DNA from: Asparagopsis taxiformis
Lineage: Eukaryota; Rhodophyta; Florideophyceae; Bonnemaisoniales; Bonnemaisoniaceae
Reading direction: 5' to 3'
DNA: 64,000 nt
Assembly: GCA_030407315.1 (NCBI GenBank)
Contig: JALQPE010002822.1
Location: 1-64,000 of the forward strand
The translations under genes and the position numbers were made by a program. Position 1 is the first letter of the stretch. Every line of letters begins with the position of its first letter. Below, in pieces: positions 11,516-21,236 of the stretch. The notes under the pieces were generated by a model. That model saw only the letters and a program-made list of their open reading frames with translations. It was not told where the DNA came from and did no database searches.

Positions 11516-13730
11516 CTAGTAGCGACGAGAACGCTTGCCCGCAGGGTCATACGGACCAGGGCCTTCGCCGCGGCTATCGTGGCTGCGGCTGCGACTGGGC
11601 TGAACGAAGCCCGGCGCGTACGGATCGACGGTCTGCGTGACCACGGGGGCTCGCTCGCGACGCGACGCGGGATCCCTAGCGTAAGGATCCGCAGTCCCGT
11701 GACTGCGCGTATCCGAAGGGCGCGCCGAAGCGGCGTCGCGTGGCAGGTACGCCGCTGCGTGACCATACCCGACGGGGTCGCCGAAGCCACCACCACTCGC
11801 GTAACCGTAAGGTTCATTACGAACGCCAACGGGCGGCGCGTAACTACGAGTCGCCGCAGCGAGACGCTCGGAAATCGCGCGTTCCGTTGCCAAGCGGGCA
11901 GTCAGGTCCAACGTCTGGGCCCTGAACTCCTCGGCTGCGCGAGCCACGGACGAGATGAGGGAACGATAACCCAGCCTTCCGCACGAGGCGGAGCGGCCAT
12001 CGACGTACCGAGAAGCCGACGGGCATCCTCATCGGAGACGCGGTCGTCCAGGCTCACGAACCGTGGCGCGCGCTCGGCCGGCGTGGCCACATCCGGACGA
12101 CTGACGGGGCAACGTTGCCCCCTCCCGTAGCCTCGCGTGGCACGATCTCTCGAGGATCCGGCGCACGCGGCGCTTCGTTTTGATGGCCACGACGGCCAGA
12201 ACGCGTCCCACGGGGGCGCTCGTTGCCCCCGGGCCGCCGAATAACCGGTACGATTGCCACGACGGCGTTCGGAACGGGAAGCGACCCGCGGCACGTAAGC
12301 CCCATCGCTACGGAGACGAACTCCTGGTTATCGCCGCTTGCGTAATCGGGACGTATAACCCGATACTCCGGCCCCAACGCAAGGGCGCCGCGAGCCTCAG
12401 CCAACGCGCTGGTAAGGAGACGAACGTGTCGGAACCGTCCACCGGGATTGCACAAAGCATCTCGTAGTCGGCCAGGAAGTCCAACGTGGACTCCGGCAGC
12501 AGGCACGCGTGCCCGAACACACACACTGTTCCACGAACAGCGAGCATGCGAGCATCGCTGCGTGTTCGATATCCACGGCCATGAGGAAACGTTCCTTCAC
12601 GGGGGCAGGCGCGTCCTTCACGGCATCGGTAAGTAGTGCACCACGCGTGGTAGCAACGTGGACGACCCACGGGGGTACGGAAACTCCTCTACTGCTTCCG
12701 GCAACGGCGGGAAGTGAGCTCGCTCGGGACGACCCCGGAGCCGACGCGTGCGACACGCGGTAGTCGTCCGCGTTCACGTGACGGAGCGCGAAATGGTCAT
12801 CGTACGACACCACGCTCTTGGATATGACGCTCAACGAAAGAGCAGTCTTCCATTCGGCACGTTGCCTTTCGGAAAGTGTCCGCGGACACACGAAGACGGA
12901 CGCCACCGAGATGAACGGCGGTTCCTCGGGCGTCCCCTTCCACAGGAAGGCGTCCATACGATCGACGTAGATCGCGTCGTTGACGTCACGCAACCACGAG
13001 CGGTCGCAACGTATCGACGCCGGGATCTGGTAACGTTCCGATCCGCGGTGGCCCGTTGGCGAAACGACGCCCGGCTGCCCGCACCCACGTATCCTCGGCG
13101 GAACGCATATAGTCGACGACCGCGCGGGCGTCCGACGATCTCTGGCCAACGTGGCGAGATCGTCATCCGTGATACCCACGCGAGGCAACGCAGCCCACGC
13201 GTGGTCAGGACGCCTACGTTTAGCGCCGCACCGCCACGTGAGGCGGTGCCGACTGTCCCCAACGGGGTCACCACCCTCCGGCGAGGGATCCTGGCGAGGG
13301 AACGCGGCGAGCCATCACGACGAGGCACGCCCGTGCGGGCCGCCGCCACAGCACGACGCGAACGAGCGGCCGCTGCCATCGCGGCTACACCCATCGACGG
13401 GGCCGCGGCATCCGGAATGATGGGTGACGAATTCCCCGAGTCGGACGCCGTTGTGTCTCATCACGTGGGGCAGCGGCCCTAGCAGCCTCGGCAGGCGTCA
13501 CGGAAGCCACCAGGCGAGACGGAGCCATCGGGCGAGACGAAGAGGCGACGGCCTGAGGAGCAACGGCTTCTCCCGCCCTAACGGATGGGGCGGGGCGACG
13601 GACGCTTCCGTCGCTGGCGCCGCACCGGCCTCCGACGAGGGAGGGAGCGCCCTGCGAAGGGTTCCTCGCTCCACCTCCAGCAGAGCCAGCGGGCGCGAGT
13701 GTTAGCATCGGTACTACGAGTCGTAACCAT
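11516..13730 (-). pseudogene. long antisense gene inside element 1, unknown product (frameshifted)
   Basis: Read on the minus strand from ATG at 13730 (MVTTRSTDANTRARW) to a stop at 11516 (ends GKRSRRY). The readable segments follow each other in order but in different frames. The N-terminal 200 residues are Ala/Arg/Pro-rich. A globular central part follows at about 13190-12300, with clear protein-like stretches: VVDYMRSAEDTWVRAAGRRF, NDAIYVDRMDAFLWKG, PFISVASVFVCPRTLSERQ, LSVISKSVVSYDDHFALRHV, ESTLDFLADYEMLCAIPVDG and DNQEFVSVAMGLTCRG. Then come a helical segment (EEFRAQTLDLTARLATERAI, about 11930) and a Tyr/Gly/Pro-rich tail ending in basic residues. I recognise no family. Similar antisense ORFs between pol and the 3' LTR are known in some plant chromoviruses. 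The layout (disordered, globular, helical, basic tail) could suit a structural or nucleic-acid-binding protein, but that is speculation. Confidence 0.55.
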
Positions 13731-14322
13731 CGTGGTTACGCTGTACACGATAATTACGACGAGTGCAACGAGCACCACGACGAGAGCCACGCGGGCTAGA
13801 CGAAACAAGAGAACGAAAGAAACGGAGGTAGTAGTACCCAGCGGGGGAAGAGGTAAGGGAGAACGAAAGGCAACGGCCTGGATGACGATGGTGAGAGGAA
13901 GGGTGAGCGACGATCGCTATCATGTTAAGCCGCGGCTTAAATAACCTTCGGACGACCGTTGTCGTAATGCCCGCTGGCAGATTCACGAAAAGGCCGCGGC
14001 CTGCGCACGTATCGCGCTGAATTGAAGCACACCCGCGTGGTGGAATTGGACACTGCATTCGTTGCAGGGAAAAGCCTAAGCGAGGCATTGACGTACGATG
14101 CCAACGGGCGGGCCTCGATGATTACGAAAGAGCCGGAGCGCACGCGCGCGCTCCGGCGCCGTGGCGATTCGATCAGCCAACCGGGCCGCGTACGTTTAAA
14201 CGAGATTTTTCGGGACAACTGCCACGTCCGCAGTTGTACCCGAAAAGGCGCCACGGCCCCGTGTCTCAGGCGCGTCCTGATGGGCCTCGCGTGGCCGGGA
14301 CGTCCACGTGTGGGTGGGGCTG

Positions 14323-14981
14323 TGTAGTATACGTGGCAATTCCGAAATTGCAAATATTTTACGATTTCCGCGAATTCGAATTTCGGCGGACACGACCGGC
14401 GACAGCAATGCACGAACAGATTTGCTGGCGCATGCGCGCGCGCAACCGGCACACGTGTGCAACAACGAACGTACTGGCAACGGCCAACGGACCAACGGGT
14501 CCCTACGTGCGACCCACAAGGTCCTTTCCCATTCGGGGACGTTACGAGCAGTGTTTTACACTGTAAAGCGATGCCATCGTGGCCCTATAGGTATTGGCAT
14601 CGTGCCGGGAGGGAAAGGGGACAATATCGAACGAGCACACGGCTCTAGTCTACGACTGACTTCTACGTTACGTTTACGTTTTGCCTAGCGAGGCTTCGTC
14701 TCCGTCGAGCTGCGTACTCCCTACCATCGCCGCACGTGAGGCTGATTGCGTGTAGTGCCTCCGGGCTTGGTTGAGAGCGCCTCCGGTGACGTGCCACCTC
14801 GTTTATTGAACGTAATCCTCGCGTGGATTGTTGCGTCGTGACGCTCGTGTCTACTCGCTAACCCTCTACTCTACTTTCACCTACAATACAGTCAAACACC
14901 GGGTGGACTGCTCGTTTCGTTTCGTAAGGACAGCGTGTCCCTGGCTCGTACCAGCTACTTCGTCCGAACTATCGTACCACA
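14323..14981 (+). repeat. 3' LTR of element 1
   Basis: Starts TGTAGTATACGTGG and ends GTACCACA, directly repeating 1697-2357. It is preceded by a weak purine-rich tract (GGTGGGGCTG) that may prime plus-strand synthesis, and followed at once by the AGATC duplication. Confidence 0.9.
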
Positions 14982-14986
14982 AGATC
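14982..14986. repeat. target-site duplication AGATC (right copy)
   Basis: Matches 1692-1696. It is also the first part of the interrupted gag of element 2 (native sequence GGATCT on the element strand). Confidence 0.85.
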
Positions 14987-16967
14987 CGTTATCTGGCGTC
15001 AGACGCGGACACGTAAACGTCGAGTGGCCATCTTCGCGGCATGACCAACGATAGCGTCAGTAATCATTCGGGATTACGGAATGCGCCAATTGCGTCTGCT
15101 CGCTCGTGAGCTTCGGCACGTCCTCGCATGGACGGTTCAATCGAGCTTCGAGCTCGTCCGGCTTTTCGTTTTGCCGTTTTCGTATCGTTGGGCGGCGGCC
15201 CGTTCGTGAAGAGTATCGCCTCTAGATTCTCGGCAACGTGAGCCGCAGCGAGCGACACGTCGTCATCGTCCCTAGCGGGGATGTTCGGGTTACCATCGTG
15301 GTAACTGGGCTCGCTAGCCCGTTCATTACGTAAGTACGCGGACTCATCGTAGTCCGCGAACTTCCTCGACTCATGGTCGGAAATAGCCAACGTAGCTTCA
15401 CCGGAAACTGCACTTTCGGTTTCGCGGCTGACGCGACAGCTGCCGTACGTGCACGGAAGGTCGTTCCTTCGGCGTCGCCAATCGTCTCACAACGGTGAGG
15501 TCGTTCCTCTCTCGTTCGGGAAGTGACCGGAGTCGTTCCGTCACGGCTGCCCGCGTCGAGGGCAGCAAACCACGTACGTAGTGGTGAACGAGGAGTCGGT
15601 CCGTAAACACGTAGTTGCACGCCCGCGTGGCGGTGTCGAGTCTATCAGCGTACTGATTCTCGTCCTCGTTAGGACTCTGCGTGATCATCGTGACCTTTTC
15701 GTAGGCCTCCTGCAGCACGTCGTCTTGCAGGTATCGTTTAATCAACGCGTTGATTACGTGAGGCCACGAGAACCTCTTCGTCGGATCAGTCGTGATCACG
15801 CCAGTCGTACACTGGGAATCGTAGAACCGTCGGGCGTCCCCTTCGGAAGAAGTGCAGCGCACGTACTGCCACTCCCTCGCACACTCCGAGTGTGCTGAAC
15901 CCATCACGTATTTGGGCGGAATCCGAGTAACGTAATCGGATTCCGGCCGGAGAACGGCTTCACGTAGGGAAAAGTCCCTCCAGCTCACGTTTGAGGTTGT
16001 GTACGCTTTGACTCTCGTTCACGTAGAGATGTTCACGTACATCGTTAAGACGGTACATGCGGTACGACACCACGTTTGCGAATGCATCGAGCATTGTCGT
16101 GTGCTCTGCCAACGCGTGGCAAACGGGTCCGAGGGCGTTCCCTGGTAAGCGTACCGCGTCGGCACATTCGTTTTCGTGGACTCGCGTGTCCGTCGTGCCG
16201 AACGTACCCAGCCACGGAATGTACGTCTCACGTGGCGGGGAGCTCTCGTATCGAATTGTGCAGCTCGTGCTGCATCCACCGACCGCGCGTGGTCTGGCGT
16301 ATCGTTAAAACGTAATTGCCTTCGTGGCGTCTCGTCGGGGTTGGCGATGGCTCGTTGCACTGTCGCCCCCCTTCCAACGTCGTTGGAGTCGTGGGTCCGG
16401 GTGTTGATAGGTATCCTCCCGGGACGCCGGGGAGGATTGCGAGTTATAGGCGCGCGAGCCTTCTTCGTAATTCGGATCGCTTCCGCTCGGCGGAGCGGAA
16501 CGTCCGGCGACGATTTCGTTGAATACTACGACAAACGAGTCGAGTCTTCCCTCCACGGCGGATAGGCGGTTTCATAAGCTTTCGTTTTCCCGTTCGAGGT
16601 CGCTGAGCGTTCACGTAACGCACGAGCTTCGCGCTCCGAGACTCCGAGTCTCTGCTTTACGGCTTCGTCGACGGCCGCGTCGCTCGCCCTTTCGATGTGA
16701 CCTCGAAGGTCTTCGTACACTACACGTAGTGCCGTGGGAGTCACGTTCCCTTCGTTGAGCTGACCGCGCGTTTGCGGGGTCCATACTCACGGACTCAAAC
16801 GGGCTTACCGTACGTGGTAGCTGGCCGATCGCCTCGATATCCGGCGGGATAGATCGATCGGTCGCGAAGATCGCTTCTGCTGACAAGGCCACGTCGGCTT
16901 CGGCGTCCGCTGACGTTGGCAACGGTTGCCTGGGCGACGCGCTGGAATTCGACACAGCGTAATTCAT
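14982..16967 (-). pseudogene. Gag of element 2 (3'-truncated)
   Basis: ATG at 16967 opens the same MNYAVSNSSASPRQ as element 1 and stays open to about 16611. The Gag core is clearest at 15988-15398, with the blocks FSWPHVINALIKRYLQDD and ENQYADRLDTATRAC, identical or nearly so to element 1. The reading ends inside the zinc knuckle region, where element 1 inserted. Frame breaks occur at about 16611 and between 16300 and 16000. Confidence 0.8.
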
Positions 16968-17066
16968 AGACCGTCGTCTGTAGCTCGTAGCTTTTCGTTA
17001 ACGTAAAAGAGCTCAACCTCGTTGGTTGTCGTTATGCTCGTAGCAACTTCTAGGTCGAGAGACCAG

Positions 17067-17728
17067 TGTGGTACGATAGTTCGGTGACGAAGTAGCTGGT
17101 ACGAGCTAGTGGACACGCTGTCCTTACGAAACGAAAACGAACAGTCCACCGCTGGTGTTTGACTGTATTGGTAGGTAGAAAGGTAGAGTAGAGGGTTAGC
17201 GAGTAGACACGAGCGTCACGACGCAACAATCCACGCGAGGATTACGTTCAATAAACGAGGTGGCACGTCACCGGAGGCGCTCTCAACCAAGCCCGGAGGC
17301 ACTACACGCAATCAGCCTCACGTGCGGCGATGGGTAGGGAGTACGCAGCTCGACGGAGACGGAGCCTCGCTAGGCAAAACGTAAACGTAACGTAGAAGTC
17401 AGTCGTAGACTAGAGCCGTTGCTCGTTCGATAATTGTCCCCTTTCCCTCCCGGCACGATGCCAATACCTATATAGCCACGATGGCATCGCTTTACAGTGT
17501 AAACACTGCTCGTAACGTCCCCGAATGGGAAAGGACCTTGTGGGTCGCACGTAGGGACCCGTTGGTCCGTTGGCCGTTGCCAGTACGTTCGTTGCACACG
17601 TGTGCCGGTTGCGCGCGCGCATGCGCCAGCAATGTTCGTGCATTGCTGTCGCCGGTCGTGTCCGCCGAAATTCGAATTCCGCGGAAATCGTAAATATTTG
17701 CAATTTCGGGATTGCCACATATACTACA
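17067..17728 (-). repeat. LTR of element 2
   Basis: Inverse copy of the element 1 LTRs: outer end TGTAGTATATGTGGC on the minus strand at 17728, inner end GTACCACA at 17067. It agrees with the right LTR of element 1 rather than the left at the stretch around 17640. Confidence 0.88.
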
Positions 17729-18430
17729 GTATACTCGAATCTAATACATTCATTACAAATCTCTCGCAAATTTCCATTACAGTTCATTACAGATTAAGAG
17801 ACACTTTATCCTCATCCATGGTATAGTTGACGAACTTCGAGGTGCAAAACCTTAGCAACCGTTTTCCCGGTGAAGGATAGAGCTTTGGACTATGTTTTAT
17901 TACATCGTTTCAAGGGGTATCAAAATGAAAGTAAATGTGTCACATTGGAACACAAACCCATTTCTACAATAAATTGTCGCGACACTTATCCATTCGTGTG
18001 CTTCTGTCAAGAAATTGCGTACTAGATCTGCATTTTTTGTGTAGTGCAATGGCTTGGTCGATTCAACAACCGGCAGCCTTGGCTGTAAGCCGAATCGGCG
18101 AGCCACCGCGAGGTGTTCGATCCCTCCTGTCTCGGTAGTCAGGCTCGGGTTGAGTGTGGTAGAGCAAAGGCGAATCGCCTGCCTTAGTGTGGGTTGTAAG
18201 GCCACACAGACGATCCGTCTAGAATCCTGTGGTCACATGGTGAGTCATGGTTGTGCACCGAAAGGATGGTGGTTCACCAACCCTAATAGTGAAGAAGGGA
18301 GGACACCAGGTACAAAAGGTATGAGTGCCCTGTATAAGAAGCAAAAAGGGAAGAAGAAGGGGGAGCCCTATAGGATAGGGCGGGCGCTGGTACAGCGATA
18401 CATACAGCGATACGCTGTTACAGCGGGAGA
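17729..18430. other. no gene seen
   Basis: AT-rich up to about 18000, then more mixed sequence. The segment 18050-18140 has a weak resemblance to tRNA A and B boxes, but the arms do not pair. Short ORFs have no recognisable content. Confidence 0.45.
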
Positions 18431-19070
18431 GGAGCAGTCGCTCAAGAGCCAGGCATCAGGCACCCGAAGATACCTGATCGAAGGGCACGCGCACCACTGG
18501 TGACGCGTGGTATCAGGGAAAGGGAAGCTGATCCAGCAGAATAACCAGTCAAAGACTGAATCAGAGAGTGACCAGGGTCGGCGCGGTCCGCGCTATAGCC
18601 AAAGACAAAGCAGGCTTCTATGAGACTGCAAAACGATAGTTGGGACCACATCAATAACCAAGTCCGATTGGTCGGCGGGGGTTTGCTGAACCAGCACGAC
18701 GGCCAGGACAGAAAGCTGATACAACGGGGAATGGGTTCCAGAAGCAGGCCAGACACTATAGCCAAAGTCGAAGCAGGCTGTAATGAGACTGCGAAACGCA
18801 AGTTGGGAGTGGCTCGCAACCATACCTCCGGATGGGCACCAGGCGGCCGAAGACACCTGATTGAGGGGCACGCGCACCGCCGCTGGCGCGTGATAGGGGC
18901 AATGCTGATACAGCGTCCCGACATTGAGAAGCTGAATCAGCAAAAAGGGACACCGGAAGAGTGCCAAGCACCATAGCCAAGGTAGAAGCACACTGAATCA
19001 GTAGGCAAAACGCACCCTGGGGGTAGATTGGACACCGAGCTTCCGGCTGGCTTTTACAATCAAAGGACAT
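18430..19070. repeat. three diverged tandem repeats of about 170-210 bp
   Basis: A block starting TATAGCCAAAG and running through an AGCAGGC / GCAAAACG / GTTGGG pattern occurs at about 18591, 18760 and 18974 with considerable divergence. A second block, CTGAT(C/T)GA(A/G)GGGCACGCGCACC, occurs near 18474 and 18858. Open frames on both strands arise from this composition and show no domain, so I do not call a gene. Confidence 0.5.
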
Positions 19071-19920
19071 GGCGGTTCGCCTCTAGTTAAATACTAAATT
19101 ATATGTGGCTTGTAGCCCTAAATGTCCTTATGGTTTGTGTCCAATAGGTAGGCTAAATACTGATACAGTAGGGTGGTCGAAAAACCCTAAGTGACGGGTG
19201 CGCCGGCGGCGCTGGCACACTGTAAATACAGTGTAAAATGTTAGCTGTAGTGTATAGTTCAGTGTATCACTGTTGTCACGTGCCACGTGTTCAGTGATTG
19301 CACTGCTGTTAGAATAGATAGTTCAAAATGGTTTCGAAATAAAAGAATTGGGTAAAGTGCCCAAAATTGGAGGTGAAACACTTAGCTGTAAGCGCTTCGC
19401 CAAGTGGCATTGCACTACAGTTTTTCATTCTTTACAGACTAGCTACTGTAATTCTTCGCTAAGACAAAATATTTGATCAAATAATTAGCTAGAAATTAGA
19501 TTAGCTTTATTCGATCTACCACCGCCGCCGCCGCACAAATTAGCTCTACACCTCGTGGAGGAATTTTCCTCGCCAGTTGATAGGTATATAACGAGCGATA
19601 CGAAACCGGTTCCTGGAAAACTCCATCCCATCATCGAACAATCACCCCACCCCTTATGCGTCAATAAAGCGCTTCCCTTGGCAATCCCCCGCCCTGCGTG
19701 TGCCCCGGTCGCGATTCACAGCCACACCCCTCGAGCCCCGCGATCGGTAATTAATCCCCGCCCTCCTCGGGCAACTGCACCCGCCTCTTGAGAAGGCAAC
19801 CCTATCCTTACACGTGTCAACATTTTCTGGAAATCAAAACATTCTGGAAATTTTACGGGAAACTATTATTTCAGACTGAGTTTTTCTGACATTCATCAGG
19901 TCACCACTTGTGATTGGCTA
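19071..19920. other. no gene seen
   Basis: Mixed intergenic DNA with a small palindrome (CACTGTAAATACAGTG near 19218), a CACGTG-containing stretch near 19280 and a short (CCG)n run near 19522. No coding signal is visible. Confidence 0.5.
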
Positions 19921-20511
19921 ACTAGAACTTAAACAACCGGCTGAGAGAGTTGAATGATTGAGTATTTGTCATTCGGTTCCTCTGGGGTGCGTGACACAGT
20001 CACCGGGTGGGGCAGTGACGGTAAGTACAATCGGGATTTGAACACTGTAATTAAACAGTTTAGTGAGCCCACTGTGCACCTGTGCATTCCGCAGCCTTGA
20101 TCAAGCGCGCCGCCGCTGCTATGGTCTTCTGTTCCCATTGTTTCTGGTAACCTTACGCCCATCCGCTCCCAGAGTACGATCGGGTGTCTGTGTTGAGCTC
20201 TGCTGTTACGGCTGCCACAAGAAACCTCTGTCGTCATCACTTGTTGTTACGTATGCTACGATACGCTGCTGTGGCCGTCGCTTTTTACGGAGAATACGAC
20301 TTGATCCTGTTTTCCTGCATTGTTTTTACGGCTGCTACACGTTACTGTTGTTGTATTGCATTGCTCTTGCGACTGCCTCGACACGCTGCTATTGTATTCT
20401 TCGCTTAATACAGATGCTCCGACTCGTTTGGTTTTTTCAATTGATACGGCTACCAACAACTCGCCACTGCAGTTTCTATATTTGTTCCGATCAACTCTCT
20501 CCTCACACGTG
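19921..20511 (+). repeat. MULE left TIR
   Basis: Inverse match to 23615-24204 with only scattered substitutions and a few short indels, ending at CGATCAACTCTCTCCTCAC near 20508. Long chance ORFs appear in both TIRs and should not be read as genes. Confidence 0.88.
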
Positions 20512-21236
20512 ATATGAGATAGAGAGCATCTTCTATGGTGGAATGAATCACTAGGAGCCATTTGAAACATCCGGTATCTGTCTGTCAAAGTTTCAGAGCT
20601 TCAGTAGCTTATTTTTGATGGTGTAAAGAGGGGTTGTGATGTAATGTTTTGATTCTTGGATGTCATGTGTGGATTATATATGGGTATTCTCGCGAAACTT
20701 CTTACGAGGTCTAACATTATTATAAACTGTGGAACTAGGTAGGTTCTATTCATGCTTCAATGGCGTATGAAGTGTATTATGTGCTTGAAAGCTGGCTTCT
20801 GGTTTATTATGAAGACCTGTTGAGGGATCCCATCACGAAACATACATGGAGGATTCACTGGTTTTTTATTCCAAATTTCACGAACTGCTAATCGGTTGGA
20901 CTCATGGCAGGAAGACTACGTCTGGGTGTTCAAATGTGCGAGGTGTGACATGAGCATTTAAGTTCGCAGTAACTCTTTTGTAGTACTTCCTGTAACGTGC
21001 CAGCACAGTGTTGTACAGATGATTGATCTGTTGGGTTGCAAAGGAGTTACTTGCTAACTCCCGCACGTGGGTAATTCCTCAAGAGAGGATCTCTTCTAAT
21101 TCAGTGACAGTGTTGGAATGGGTCAAATCTTGTCCATCAGGGGTGGTTGAACAGGACGTGTCCTGAAAGTTGGCTGGAGGTAGAATTGGGCCCAGAATCA
21201 TAGAGCTACTGACAGGATGTGTCCGCTGATCTACGC
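20512..21236. other. MULE internal non-coding region
   Basis: Between the left TIR and the transposase stop. AT-rich, with no convincing ORF. Confidence 0.5.

Larger units (their letters stand above)
1697..14981 (+). mobile_element. Ty3/gypsy chromovirus, 13.3 kb (element 1)
   Basis: Two direct LTRs of about 660 bp (TG...CA ends), a primer-binding site after the left LTR and a 5-bp target duplication define the element. The plus strand reads in order: Gag with a CCHC knuckle, aspartic protease, reverse transcriptase, RNase H, integrase and a C-terminal chromodomain. That order (integrase after RT, then chromodomain) identifies the chromovirus branch of Ty3/gypsy. The coding regions are broken by several frameshifts. 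The element is more than twice the usual 5-6 kb because about 5 kb lies between the chromodomain and the right LTR, including a long antisense reading frame. Composition is rich in ACG/CGT and in short perfect palindromes, unlike the flanking DNA. Confidence 0.93.
14982..17728 (-). mobile_element. chromovirus element 2, truncated, inverted, split by element 1
   Basis: This is the reverse-complement counterpart of 1697 to about 4447 of element 1: an LTR (17067-17728), a primer-binding site at about 17052-17065, a leader and gag up to the zinc knuckle. The rest of the element is missing apart from the 39 bases at 1658-1696. It belongs to the same family as element 1, and its gag frames are somewhat better preserved. 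The outer flank begins GTATAC at 17729. No target duplication can be checked because the other end is lost. Confidence 0.9.

Noticed and set aside
1697..17728. CRISPR-like array from the many palindromes
   Set aside because: The palindromes differ in sequence and spacing and lie in a eukaryotic retrotransposon; there is no constant repeat or spacer.
18040..18140. Possible tRNA or tRNA-derived SINE head
   Set aside because: The A box has several mismatches, the B box has an inserted base, and neither the acceptor nor the T arm pairs.
19921..20511. Long ORFs of over 100 codons in the MULE TIRs
   Set aside because: The same ORFs appear mirrored in the other TIR and show no domain; they follow from the repeat composition.
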